DNA of 64,000 bases. Source: Linnemannia hyalina. Its lineage: Eukaryota; Mortierellomycota; Mortierellomycetes; Mortierellales; Mortierellaceae. Below the pieces are notes generated by a model, which worked only from the letters and a program-made list of their open reading frames with translations, had not been told where the DNA came from and ran no database searches. Of this stretch, positions 1 through 11,622 are shown piece by piece. The position numbers and the translations under genes are program-made. The stretch spans positions 1,984,001 to 2,048,000 of the forward strand of contig JAHRHY010000006.1 of NCBI GenBank assembly GCA_019671135.1, given 5' to 3'. How positions within the stretch are numbered: the stretch's first letter is position 1; each line of letters begins with the position of its first letter.

Positions 1-450
1 ATGCGACTTTGGCGTTTTTGAAGAAAAATGAAAAAAGGACACGTAATTCTCGATGCCTTCGCTTCCGCGACAAGCTGAACTTTTTATTGTACTTTTTCCT
101 GGTTGGTTACAACAAAGAAGAGAAAAAAAAAAAATTGTTGAGATTTATGGACGCAGGTCTTCGTCAGGAGGCCTTGGTGAGGTTACAAACAGGATCCTTG
201 ACATCAAGACAAAACTCAGCTCATCGGGCAGGGCTGCCATCCTGGTCACTTCTTTGAGAGCCCATAACCTTTATTGTTCAGGCGCGAGTGGGCTGCTGCT
301 TGTGATCCAATTTGCAAAGCGGAGGCAAACCCAATTCCAGCCAATCAGAACCTTTCCAAGTCACGTGCAGCACGTGATATTCGTCATTGTGAACGTCTTT
401 ACTCCTGCAAGCTATATCCTCAGAGACTGATTGGTTTCAGTCAGTCACAG
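1..450. other. intergenic, left edge
   Basis: No convincing coding region is seen. The short reading frames here lack family motifs and look random. The right end holds two CACGTG motifs and the upstream side of the tRNA gene. Confidence 0.5.
362..376. promoter_or_regulatory. pair of CACGTG E-box palindromes
   Basis: Two perfect CACGTG hexamers lie at 362-367 and 371-376, separated by three bases, about 75 bases upstream of the tRNA gene. CACGTG is the known target of Cbf1/USF-type bHLH factors in fungi. Whether it serves the tRNA or an unseen Pol II unit cannot be told from sequence. Confidence 0.3.
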
Positions 451-523
451 GCTCCCATAGCGTAGTGGTTAGCGCGTCACTCTTACTAAGTGAAGATCGG
501 CGGTTCGAACCCGTCTGAGAGCA
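451..523 (+). tRNA. tRNA, Val-like, apparent anticodon UAC
   Basis: The 73 bases fold as a cloverleaf. The acceptor stem pairs 451-457 with 516-522 with one C-A mismatch. The D arm has an AGTGGTTA loop and GCG/CGC stem. The anticodon stem is TCACT/AGTGA around the 7-base loop CTTACTA. The variable loop is 5 bases and the T arm has the loop TTCGAAC. In the standard register positions 34-36 read UAC, which decodes valine GUA, and the D arm resembles eukaryotic tRNA-Val. Base 37 would be U, which is unusual because cytosolic tRNAs nearly always have a purine there. The isotype is therefore less certain than the fact that this is a tRNA. No CCA is encoded, as expected in eukaryotes. Confidence 0.8.
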
Positions 524-527
524 GGAA

Positions 528-532
528 TTTTT
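528..532 (+). terminator. Pol III T-run terminator
   Basis: Five Ts begin five bases after the tRNA 3' end, followed by a second run of six Ts. This is the usual Pol III stop signal. Confidence 0.65.
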
Positions 533-1759
533 GTTTTTTGTTGAATTTTTTGAGGCGTGTGGACCGTCGGTGTAGAGTTACTTTTGTACGATCGATGTTG
601 TTCCTTTCTTTTCAATCTTTTTTCCATGTATAAATGCGCCACGCTAGCGTTCGCTTTGCTGATGTGCAAAAAGATTTGTTTTTGTTCGTTGATATTTTCT
701 TATCCAGAAAGACGTGAAGGATTTGTGCCAGGTCCCAGACGGGAAAATATTTTCAAGGAACCATCAATGAGCAAAGCAAGACTGATTGAAACGGCCTGGG
801 TCTAATGATATTTCATGCAAAATATTCTCCTTTCATTTAAGACGACGCTTCAGTATGTTTGTCGAACAAACGAACGAACGCTAATGCTAATTGCCAATGC
901 CTCCAATGCCTCTTATGCTGTTAAAGATAGATTCATGAACTACGCTTGGCCTCTTGACGTGCTAAACAGCAAGGGGAGGGAGAGGGAGAACTACACCAAA
1001 GTACTGACCATTCTGTCAAGTCTCTCCTACCGGGTGAATATCCTTCGCTGGCTGTGTGATATTATTGCTGTGATCTATTTTTGAATCATAAATGTGCGAT
1101 TCGTAAGAAATGGCCTGGGCACCACACAAACGCTAGAAAAATAATGTGAACCCTGGGTGAGCTGTTCATGTACCGGTACAGGTAACACTAGCGGAAGAAT
1201 GTTAGCCCAAGGGTGTGCTGTAAAGTGGCCCTGCCATCATCAGCCATCCAGCTTGTCAACATTGCCAGTCTGGTCAATTGCCGATATGAACAAGGATGAG
1301 TGATACGCTAGAGGAATAGGAGATAGTTGTCCTCCCCTTTATTTTTCCGTCATGAGGGCTGTGATGGGAGTGTCTGCTGTCTCCTCCGTTCCTCCCCTTA
1401 TCTCATTGTCCATGTCCGTGTCATGCCGTATGTCATGTTTGTATGTGTGTGCACCTTGTGGTCCCTGAAATGTGAGAGTGAGAGTGTGGCGAGACCGACG
1501 AATGGGGCCTGTCAGACATGACATTCTACTCCACAGCCCACACCACTTTGTTATTTAATTGACATTTCATCTCACTATTCCTTTTGGGCGTTGTTTCTTT
1601 CTTCCTTTCTTCCTTCTCTCTCTCTTTTCCTTCCTCTTCTCAAACACTTCTCCACACCCCTCTTACTTCACTTTCCTTCCTCACTCTCTTCATTCACCAC
1701 CCCATCCTCATTCATTCATTCATTCATTCATTCATTCATCCATACAGCGCCAATCAATC
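533..1759. other. intergenic, leader of the PLC-like gene
   Basis: No supported gene. From about 1590 the plus strand is strongly CT-rich, ending in a CATT repeat, and probably forms the promoter and leader of the gene at 1760. Confidence 0.5.
1709..1739. repeat. (CATT)n microsatellite
   Basis: About seven and a half uninterrupted CATT units end 20 bases before the ATG of the PLC-like gene, so the tract is probably in its 5' UTR. Confidence 0.85.
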
Positions 1760-3679
1760 ATGAGATTCACATTCATCTCCTCAGCAGTCGCACTCGTCGC
1801 CTCAACCCTCCTCCTCAACGGCGCAGAGGCCCAACAACTCTGCAACGGCTACGCAGACCTCTGCGCAAAGACATACGACCAAGTCGCTTACGCCACCACC
1901 CACAACGCCTTTGCCTATACCCCTCCCGGCGCTCTGGCCGCCAACCAGGACAACGATATCCCCACACAGCTCAAGGACGGCATCCGCGCTTTCATGCTTG
2001 ACGCCTATACCTCCCCCTCGGGCGCTACTAATGATATCGAGTTGTGCCATTCTTACTGTAAGTCCTTTTTGCTTTCTTGTTTGGATGAGAGGGGCAATTG
2101 GTTTATCCGTGGTGAATAGGAGGGCAGTGAGCCTGAGGAGAGAGGAAGAGGGGCGTGGCGTCGTTGGGGCTGTGTGCTTGCAGGGTGGAGTTTTGCGCCT
2201 TTCTTTTTTGAGAGATTGATGGGGGAGTATGAACAGGGGTATGATAATAATACGATCAAAGCCCAACACTGCCCCTCCTTCCTTCTTCTGTCTTTTTTTC
2301 TGCTCGTACTTTTCGTTGTTCCTGTGTGCTCCCGGGTATAGTCACCTCTGCAAAAATAGCGACAGCACTAGTAGCTTACTAAACGCACACTACTATCCCC
2401 TGTTACCTATACATAGGCAGCCTTCTCGATGCGGGTCCATTGTCTACAGTCCTTGGACAGTTCAAGACATTCATGGACCAGAACCCTAACGAGGTAATTA
2501 CATCTTTCATCCCTTGAAGCAATGGAAACAAGGAAGCAATCAAAGAAGCCAACCAACCAACCGTCAACAATGTATACCAGACAGGAAAATTGCCTTTTCC
2601 CTAATATCGATCTCAAATGAAACGCAATTCTGCTCATGCAGGTCGACTAACCTCCTTTTTTCAAATAATTACCCGATTGACATGCACATAGGTCATCACG
2701 ATCTTCTGGGAGAACGCTGGCAATCTCACACCCGCTCTCTTCCAGGTACGCAAACGCATTGCAGGGACAGGGCAGTTGTTTTCTTGAGGAACAAGGAAGC
2801 ATTGGACCAGCAAGAGTGCTTTCAGCCAGACTAACAACCCATCTTTCCATCAATTTCAACCATTAGACTGTGTATCAAGCCGCGGGAATGACTCCTTACC
2901 TTTATACCCAGGCAACAGGAAACACCACATGGCCTACTCTCGCTAGCATGATTGCTAGCAAGAAGCGACTCCTGAACTTTGTCGACGGCGGTGCCGATGC
3001 CAGCGTCCCATGGTACACAACTTTCCCGTTACGATAGCTTGAGGCCATTTGACGCTTTGTGCTTCTATGAACTCTTCCCCTAACAATTATGCATTCGTCT
3101 TTGGATAATAGGTTGATGGAAGAGTACAACTTCATCTTTGAGACACCTTGGCAGATCACCAAGGGATCCGAATACCCATGCACCATCGACCGTCCAAAGG
3201 ACCAGGAGCGTGGAGTAAGTTTCACTACTGTTTTTTTGTTCTACCAGTTCGCCTGTGTTACTAATAACATTGACTTTACCCCATCCAAGTAACAAAAACT
3301 AACATCTTGCTCTCTTTACCCCTTCAACTTGTAGATGTATGTGATGAACCACTTTATTTCGGGTCAAGTGACATTGGGCAACCAAACAATCGACGTCCCT
3401 CAATCATCAATTGCAGCACAGACAAACACAGCCGACCTGGCCTCGCACGCCAACAAATGCACCCAAACCTTCAACAAGATCCCCAACTTTGTTGCCGTCG
3501 ACTTTTATGAACAGGGATCTCTCCTCCAAACTGTCGCCCAGTTGAACGGGGTCACCTGGAACGGTAAAGTTGCTACCCCTGCCGCTGGAACTAAAAGTAG
3601 CGCTGCCGCAGGAACGATTGTTGGTGCTTCTTCTGTGGTTGCTAGTCTGGCAGCAGCAGCAGCAGTCTTTGCATTGTAA
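1760..3679 (+). CDS. secreted, GPI-anchored PLC-like phosphodiesterase
   Basis: Six exons: 1760-2057, 2417-2493, 2692-2745, 2867-3012, 3112-3214 and 3335-3679. All have GT-AG borders and matching phases, giving 340 residues. Residues 1-24 are a signal peptide ending AEA. The sequence then follows the fungal family with a PI-PLC X-like TIM barrel: YATTHNAFAY places the first expected catalytic histidine at 48, and ELCHSYC places the second at 97. FWENAGNLTP and the VPWLMEEYNF region are also typical. The C-terminus has an Ala/Ser-rich linker and a short hydrophobic tail ending VFAL, which suggests a GPI signal and a place on the plasma membrane or wall. The substrate is unknown; many relatives lack canonical calcium ligands and may not cleave phosphoinositides. 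An AATAAA at 3783-3788 is a plausible poly(A) signal. Confidence 0.85.
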
Positions 3680-5732
3680 GTACGGCGATAGAACTAGCGC
3701 ATAGATAAGGGGCCAACAAACGCAAAAACCTCACACAACCAAGAATAGACACACCCCCAAAAAGCACATGTATTACCTTGTAAATAAACATTCAGTAAAA
3801 CAACGACATACCTACTTACAGTCGACATTCGCTGTCGCGAGGCAGACAGGCTAAAGGCTCGCGTGATGATAACTGCATCGTTTTGTCATTTAGTCGCGTG
3901 CATGGTCCGTCGTGGAGTGGGCCAGGCACCTCTCTCTCTCTCTCTCTCTCTTTCTAAAAGAGATGGGAGACCGACCCCGTAAAAGCAGGTTCCTTTCTCT
4001 CTTCTCCTCCTCCTCCCCTTATTAGCCTGAGAGATTATTTTGCAATACTTAAGAGGCGAAAGCACCTACAAACAAAGAGACGCCAAGCGGACCACACAAC
4101 CACCCCGTGGATTTTGTCAATTTTAAGAGCGTTCTCCTCCGTCAAGAAATGTCACCTCGTCCCCCTTTTGGTGGACACCCTTTCGGTCTGAAGCAGTAGA
4201 TAGGCGTTCGCCTAAGAGAACGCGTTAACCCACACCACAAAGGGATAGGAGTTGCTCGTCTGACCAAAAAATAGAAGATGGCGTCCATTGGGTTCATGAA
4301 AGGGGGTGAGAGGGCTCTCTCTCTTTTCTTGGGAGGGGCCTTTGAATTGACTCAACCCCGCATTTTTTTGGTATTTGATCCGTGCGGGAGGCGCTTTCTT
4401 TCTTTCCCTTTGGCATTCTTGCTTTGCACAACTCGGCTTTTTTGCCATTTCGCTTTTTGCTTTGTATAACTTACGTCCCTGCAGTAGCTCTATGCATCGT
4501 GTCCTTTGCTTTTTTTTTTAGCGGTTAGGAAATAGGACTAAATCGCACACGCAATTACACTGCTTGTGCGTTTCTCTCTCCATTGGTATATGCAATATTC
4601 TCAACTGCAATCACACATGCATGGCTTTTAACATCGTTGAAAAGCACGCGTCAAGGTCCATTGATTTTGACAAATAGAGAGAGATAGATTCTTGGCTTGC
4701 TTTTTTGCATTGACATGGCTGTTACTGTTGCATAAGTTTTTGGAAACGAATCAATGATTGATGATGGGAAAGGAGACACGGAGATGGGTTCTTGGTTGTT
4801 GCAGTTGTTGCAGTGGCTCTCACCACTCTCACCACTCTCACGAATCAATTATCCTTTCGAGAACCCCCTTTGGTTTTCCTTTCTTGCTTCTGTAACGATG
4901 GCGGGGCCACATAACAAGGCACCTCCTTGCTTTTCCTTCTCCATGTCCATATTCATGGAGGACCAAGGGCTTACCGGCGCGCACCATTTAGCCCATTATT
5001 ACAATGGCTATTTGGGAGAGCGAGGAACGGAAAATGTATACAAAGCAAAGCAAAGCCTCTTCGCTTACTTTTGTTCAATCCTAGCCTGCCTAACCGTTCT
5101 TCCAAAAGAGAGTTCGATGCTTGGGGGGAAACAACAAACGGAAAGAATGGAGAGACATGTATATTTTTGTGTTTGTGTTTTGTGAGTACACATACCCCTT
5201 CATTCAAAACGATATTCTCCTTTTGATCTGTTACACTTTGCCCTTTGCCCTTTCGCTTACTATAAACACTCCTTCTTTGTTCAGGCACTTGCCGCTTTCT
5301 CTCTCTTTTCTTTTCTTTCACCCTTCTTTGTTCATCTCACCACTTCAGGTCCCCATCCGCTCTGGCACAATAATAAATACCTCCTTCTTCCTCCCCTTCC
5401 CTCCTCTTTACTTGAACACATCCCTTACAGATCCCCAACCCCTCTTCTTCTTTTCTTCTGGTTCCTCTGCTCCTCCTCATCCATTATTCACCCCTTCCGT
5501 TTTCCCTCTCTCTCTCTCTCTCTCTCTTTCTCTTCCTCTTAGCCTTTTTAAACCTGTTCAGTTCTTCAATTTGTCATTCTCTTCTTCCTACTTTCTTCCT
5601 TGTCAACCTCGCCATCCTCCTCCTTCAACTACGCCCCTAGTGTACCCTTACAACAACCAACCTACCAAACCCCATTAAACCCTTCTATCCACCCACCCCC
5701 CGTACCTCCCACCGACACCAAACCTACCCACA
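3680..5732. other. intergenic
   Basis: No supported gene. The first part is the 3' UTR of the PLC-like gene. CT tracts occur at 3930-3950 and 5506-5527. From about 5280 to 5720 the plus strand is pyrimidine-rich, as expected for the promoter and leader of the gene at 5733. A TATAAA is at 5261-5266. Confidence 0.5.
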
Positions 5733-6593
5733 ATGCATCTGACGCCCCCAACACTGGCCGCAGTCCTCGTCTCGACCCTCGCCCTCCTCTCCCACCTCAC
5801 ACCCACTGCCGAAGCCCACTCCTGGGCCGATTGCATCGACTGGCACTTCAAGAACCCCTCCCACGAAGCCTGGGGCGCCTCCGACGGCGAATGTAAAGGC
5901 TATGCCCGCCGGTTCCCTGAAGGCTCTGAATTCGGTGCCCTCGACCATGCCAACCCCTCCCGACACTACCAACAGAAACTGGAAATCAAAGGTGATACCG
6001 ACTCTGCCTTGCCTTGTTCTGATCACAAACATGGCAAAGATGTGGGAGCGGATGAGACGAAGGGCGATCCAGTCGAGAGTGCGTATGGTGGCAAGTATGG
6101 GCCCATGACACATACGCGGGTCGGTGATACACTGTGTGTGCGTTGGCCGGCCAAGAACCATGCGGAGGATAATGAGGATGATGATATGATGGTGTTGATT
6201 AACCTGGCACAGAGGGAGGGCAAGGATCCGACCCAGAAGGAATTGACCAAGAGTAAGGTGGCTGAATTGCCATACAAGAATTGTGATAAGGGCAAGAACC
6301 CGGATCGGAGACCTTGTGGTGGGTGCTTTAAGGTACCCATGAGGGCGAGTGGAACTTATTTGTTGCAGTGGAGGTGGATGTTGAATGAGGGCGAGTGGTA
6401 TACTTCTTGCGCTGTAAGTTATTTTGTTAGAGTAGCTGTGCTTGTGTGTGTGTGTGTGTGTAACCGACGACGCGTGTTTGTGTAAATTTTTTAGCATTGA
6501 TTGGCAACTAACGACGCGTTTTCTTATTTCTTTTTTCCTCTACCTTTCATCCGTGTGTAGGACATCCAAATCGGCGATTCGGGCCGCAAGTAA
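5733..6593 (+). CDS. secreted protein with predicted N-terminal histidine (LPMO-like, copy 1)
   Basis: Two exons, 5733-6413 and 6561-6593, give 237 residues. The intron starts GTAAGT and ends TGTAG. A signal peptide of 28 residues ends TAEA, so the predicted mature protein begins HSWADC. The body shares most conserved blocks with the protein at 11623: YARRFP, RHYQQ, AYGGKYG, LCVRWPAKNHA, RRPCGGCFKVP and the C-terminal QWRWML...YTSCADIQI. A mature N-terminal histidine, an internal histidine (143) and a C-terminal W-x-W...Y-x-SCADI block are typical of copper lytic polysaccharide monooxygenases such as AA9, AA15 and AA16. The LPMO call is by motif only; no CAZy family is assigned. It could also be a related copper-binding protein without oxidative activity. 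An acidic stretch after NHA (AEDNEDDD) is absent from the paralogue. Confidence 0.75.
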
Positions 6594-7020
6594 AAACAGC
6601 AAACTCCACCTCTCCATTCTCTGACGGCGTCTTAGTCCAGCCCTACTCTTTTCATTCTTTCCCCAGCAACAAACATTCACGCAGATCTATACATTTTTTT
6701 TTCTCAAAGCAATTGCATGGAGGGGATACAGAAGTGTTTCCAAGCCCCCCTCCCTCTTGTTCCCACTTTGCTATGTTCAATCAAGTATATCTATCATACT
6801 TATATCGTACGCGCACATTAAAGAAATTATTTTTTCACGTAATCTACCGGTCCATTGGCGACTCTCAATGGCTATGATGGGCTACCCATTCATATATTTT
6901 TTTGTCCTTTGGCGCCGAGTCCTAGGACAAACTTTCTTTGACTTGCAGCAAAAGTAATTAACTGTATGAAATTGAGACATGGGGAGGGCTGTTTGGTTTT
7001 GTCTGTTTTTAGGGTGTGCG

Positions 7021-7023
7021 TGT

Positions 7024-7055
<32 letters not shown>
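7021..7055. repeat. (GT)n microsatellite
   Basis: Near-perfect TG repeat, interrupted once by TTT. Confidence 0.9.
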
Positions 7056-7056
<1 letters not shown>

Positions 7057-7100
7057 AGAAAGTTTGCTGCATGGTGCAGTCCGGAAGAATGGACTACATT

Positions 7101-7126
7101 GGGGGGGGGGGGGGAGGGGGGGGGGG
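7101..7126. repeat. G-rich tract
   Basis: Fourteen Gs, one A, then eleven Gs. It could form G-quadruplex structures on the plus strand. Confidence 0.9.
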
Positions 7127-7758
7127 AGCACAGGAATAAGATGTGTAAACCAATTGTCCTTCATTCTTCATTTCTTGGGCGCAACACGCTCCAATGGTGG
7201 GATCTGTGAGAAGTCAATGGTTTCCCATCATGAAGATAGTAAAGAATGGCCAACTGGTGGGCAGGAGTCAAACAAGTTGTTCGAGCAAGAGGTTCACGTA
7301 TGATGACGAAGATGACGATAGGTTTTTTTTAGGGATGTGTTGCTAATTGAACTATGTGTGTCTTTGTCTTTCATTTTCAACATCAGAGAAACATCCATGG
7401 GTCGGTGAAGCATAAGGTGATCGCGGGTAACATTCGTGGGGAAAGCTGAGGTATGGGTGTTTTGGGTACGCCCAGTTCGCAAGAAATCTCAATTGAGAAA
7501 AAGAGGTGGAGTTTTAAAGGCGGCAAAAAGGAGCAAGACACAAAGGAATGAGTATGTTGTCTTGTTTTGTGAGCGACGTGAGTTCAATTCGATTCAGGGC
7601 GTACAGTAGTTTTTTTTTTTTTACTGGTTGCACACAACAATTGGCCTGGGCATCACGCAGGATTTGGAAGTTGGCGTTCGCTATGGGGCGCGGTGTATGT
7701 AGAAAGAAGGTACTGTACTCTCGCGATGTGCATGAAGGTATGAACGTGTCCCAGGAGA

Positions 7759-7781
7759 TTTTTTTTTTTTTTTTTTTTTTT
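7759..7781. repeat. T23 tract
   Basis: An uninterrupted run of 23 Ts in non-coding DNA. Confidence 0.9.
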
Positions 7782-10700
7782 ACATTTCATGCGGCATGAA
7801 ACCCATGCGCCCTATTATTACACGCAACCTACCTTCCCTACTTCTATCTTCTTTAAGAAGAGTCAATCGTACATAGGAAAGGTGAACCTTCTGCTCTGTA
7901 AAATGACGAGACGGGGTTTTTCCGACATGCAGTGACAAAGAAATAGGTTCTGATAAAATTAAAATGAGTTCTCTTGCTCTCTACCTGTTTATCGTCGCTC
8001 CTTCTATTTCATCTCTGTGTTCCCACTGCATGGAGGAGGTGGGAGGTGCTCTGGATAAGATGAGGAGAGGTGAAGAGAGGCGCGCCTTGACCCAGTCAGC
8101 ATTTTGGTTCCCACCCTCTCGAGCCTGGAGCTCAGTTGTTATTCTGCAATTTCCTTGCCCTAAGCAGAAACTCGAGATACTCCCATTTCCAAATGTCCTG
8201 CATCCACTTTCTTCTTCCCTTTAATAACCCCCCCTCTAGTTCTACTGACCTCCCTAGCAACAGCAGCAGCACCAGCATCAAACCAAGCAGGCGAGAAGCT
8301 TGCATATTCATAGATCTGTTCCTATTTTGGCGCCGGCTAATTTTTTTTCTTCTCCTTACGCCTCCTCCCCTTCTACGCCGCAATTGCACTCTCCAGCCTC
8401 TGCATGCGTGCATTGCATTAACAGGGACATACAACAACACAGTAGTAGCGTAGACAACAAAGCAACATCAACAACAAGTATTATCTATTTTTATTTGCGA
8501 TTAGAAAAAGAACGCTAGTGCGGATCTCTTCCTCTTCCTTCAGACACAGGGAATGTGACCATATCAAAGAAACCAGATTATTGAAATTTGTGCGACAAAC
8601 AAAACAGCCAGCAATGCTGTACGAATGAGATGGTGGCGGTGGTGTCCATTAGGCCTGCCATTGGGGGATGCGATTCTTGAACAATTGGATAAGACCCCAA
8701 CCAGAGTCCAAAAACAGATGCGGGCTAAGAAGGATTGGTTGTTTCCTTTTCGTGGCATTAGGGAAGAGGGACGGAGAGAGAGGAGGCTAAAGCATGTTAC
8801 TGGTTTCTTTTTTTGGCCGTTGCTATTGCCATAGCTGCTGATGATAACCATCTTGTCCTCATTCCAACCAAAAAAAAATAACGTTTGTCAAACGAATAGG
8901 GTTTTTTGTTCATTTTTGGTCCTTCTTCCTCTGGTAGACCTCTCTTTGAGCCTTTGTTTGTGTAATCTCTCTTGTTCACAAAAGTGCTCATAAGCGAGGA
9001 AAGTGGGGTGAAAATGAAAAAAGAGGAGGAAAGGACGTTGTGCTTGTTCTTTTCCCGTCGTTCCATTCTTCTCATCACAAAATTAAAGAGCTCTTTTGTA
9101 CGGACAGGACTGCAAAGTACCAACAGAATAATGGCAAGGATAGGAGGAATTGTGTTTGTTCATTGGGCCAAGGTAAAGAAAGGTGAACTTGCGGGAGGAC
9201 TTGGCCACAGCAAAACGGCCTGGAGTAAATAGTCAAAAATGAAAGACCCATAGATGGCCCTTTTTTTTTTTTTTTTCCTTTGTGCAAGGGAAAGAGAATC
9301 AAAGAGGCGGCCGTCGGGCTTCACCCTTCCCTCGATCGACCAGCGAACAACAAAGAACAGCAGATTGGTATCCAATTGTTCGTCCGTTCCTGAAAAAAAA
9401 TGCTCTCCTCTCTCAACAGCCAACAAAAAGTAATGAAAAGCAATTTGTGCTAGCGTTATTTGTCTTTAACCTTGTCCCCCACCCTTTGGCCCTGGGTAAT
9501 CTTTTTCATCTCGGACGTTTTTTTCGTTCTTTTGTGTGCGTTGGTACTTGTCTTGTAGTATGGTATATGGCATGGTATGGTATGGTAGCCAGCAACCCTC
9601 ACGGTTATCTGTCAGCGTGCCTGCCATGCCTTTTCATTTCCTCTTATTGGTACCATTGAGCTCGCGTTCAATTGATGATATCAAGGGTCTAGACAAAAAC
9701 AGAGAAAGCGATCCTTTCATTGCCGCGTCTCATATCCTGAGGGTTGAATAGACCTTCGTCGACGAGCACTAGAGACGAAAGTCATGCCACCTAAGATGGA
9801 GGAGGAGGAGGAGGAGGGGGAGGAGGAGGGAACCCTAACAGCCTACTTGTTCACGTTCTAATTTCCTGGCCCCCTTTTCACTCTGTGCTCATCGGTGTCG
9901 TCGTCGCCATCGTTGTCCTCTGAATAGACGATTGATATACACGGTAACAAACCACCGCGGTGTGGTTAATTACCGAGGAGGGCAAGACCCACATACCGGG
10001 ATTATCAAATTGTTTTGTTTGTGTTTGAGATTGGAAAAATTAGGAGTCCTCTTTCTCTCTTTCGTCGTGTTACTAAATAACCAAAAAAGAATCGTGTGTA
10101 TGTGCTTGTGAGACGTCTGTGAGTAAGCGTTGTCGTTGGAGCCATTATTCGCCATCAGAGATGTATTTTGTCATCAAAGCGAGAAGAAAATAAAAACAAC
10201 ATTGGGCGATCTCTCTTTTCCCCTCTTGGATGCATGTGTCTTGAATGAGTGGCTGCTTGCTGTTGCTTGTCCTGTTTGTTTATGTCAGTCCTGCCCTATC
10301 TATTTGTTCTCTCGGTATGTTGGCATAGACATCTGGTAAAAGGAGAATAGATGAGGAGATACAAGGTCCAGAACACAGACAAGCGAAGGAAAGGGAGGTC
10401 GTTTGGATCCTTTATTATCAACAAACGCTCTCAACATATGCCCAGACTTCAATCAAAGAAAACACCACACTACCACCCTTGTCTTATGACCATACACAGG
10501 TCAATGAATTGTAACTAGGAACGAAAGGAAGAGCAGGTACAAAGATGAGAGGCACCCAAGCAGGCTTAACTAACCAGAACGAATGACCTCTTGAGCGCAC
10601 TCACAACAGTTGCGGTCGTCGTTTGGAAGAGGAGGAATTTATTACAAAAGAAGTGGGTGGGGAGAGCACTCGGGTTAATATTTTGTGGTGCCCTGTGGCC

Positions 10701-11438
10701 CGTTTTCCAACTCCACTCGTTCATTATTTATTCCTCGGGGGCAGGGTATGAGTGTGTGTGTGGCCTGGCCGGTATTGCATGCATGCAGCTTGTTGTCCTT
10801 TTGTTAATTACAAGGAAGAAGGAGATGAGAAATGAAATAGCATGGAGGAAACAGAAGACAGATTGGGTTGCGGGCGAAAGTTATGGGCGACCTCAGGTTT
10901 TAGGCTAACGGAGTATCCATCGTTCAGGGCCCATTTCTTCTTTTATTCATGATAGTTTTTATGAACTGGAATGCTATCTATTGTCTTCAACGGGTACTCA
11001 CACCATCGCATGCAACAATCAAATAGTGCCATTCGTTATTCCTCCTTGCTCCCTTTCTTTTTTTTTTTGTTATTTTGTATTGCTTTTTGTTTTTATCCAT
11101 TCTCAATGAATTGCTCAAAAATAAAAACAACGCTAGAGATTTCAACCAAGGGCTGGTCCATTTTGCCTCCAACTCAGTCCGCGTATTTTCTGTTTGTCTC
11201 TTGGTACTATAACGAATGCTCTCAAGTTCAAACCACCAAAACACCCAATGAATTCAATAGTGGGTATGGGTCATCTCTGTTTTTACTTTTCTCTTTGTTA
11301 TACATCTTTTTTCCCCGGGGTAAAAAAAAAAGGCCTGACTGACTATTCGATTTAATTGAATGGTTTACCAGGGCATGCTTTCTCGTTCTTTCCCCTGCTT
11401 TTGTTCCTGAGGAGAGGAGTTGAGGAGGAGGAGGGGAG

Positions 11439-11445
11439 TATAAAA
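11439..11445 (+). promoter_or_regulatory. TATA box
   Basis: TATAAAA lies about 180 bases upstream of the ATG at 11623 and is followed by a CT-rich leader, a typical strong fungal promoter layout. Confidence 0.55.
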
Positions 11446-11622
11446 GAAAGGGCATCCCCACGGTCATTGAAATCTTCGTTCATCCCCATTCCTGTCTTCT
11501 CACACCCCTACCGCTATACTACCTAGCACCCCAATACCCTAACCTCCCTTCTCACATCCTTCTCGAAAAACCAACCCCTTACCCCCCTACCCTCTCCTCT
11601 CTCTCCATCTACATCTATCATC

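Larger units (their letters stand above)
6594..11622. other. 5 kb gene-poor interval between the two His-brace paralogues
   Basis: No reading frame here has a recognisable motif, plausible splice structure or sustained coding bias. The stretch holds a GT tract (7021-7055), a G-rich tract (7101-7126), T runs (7759-7781 and near 9260) and a GGA repeat near 9800-9830. No transposon ends or transposase motifs were seen. The last 200 bases are the CT-rich promoter and leader of the next gene. Confidence 0.5.

Noticed and set aside
1339..1524. Small open frames in both directions
   Set aside because: Under 70 codons, overlapping each other on opposite strands, with no signal or domain.
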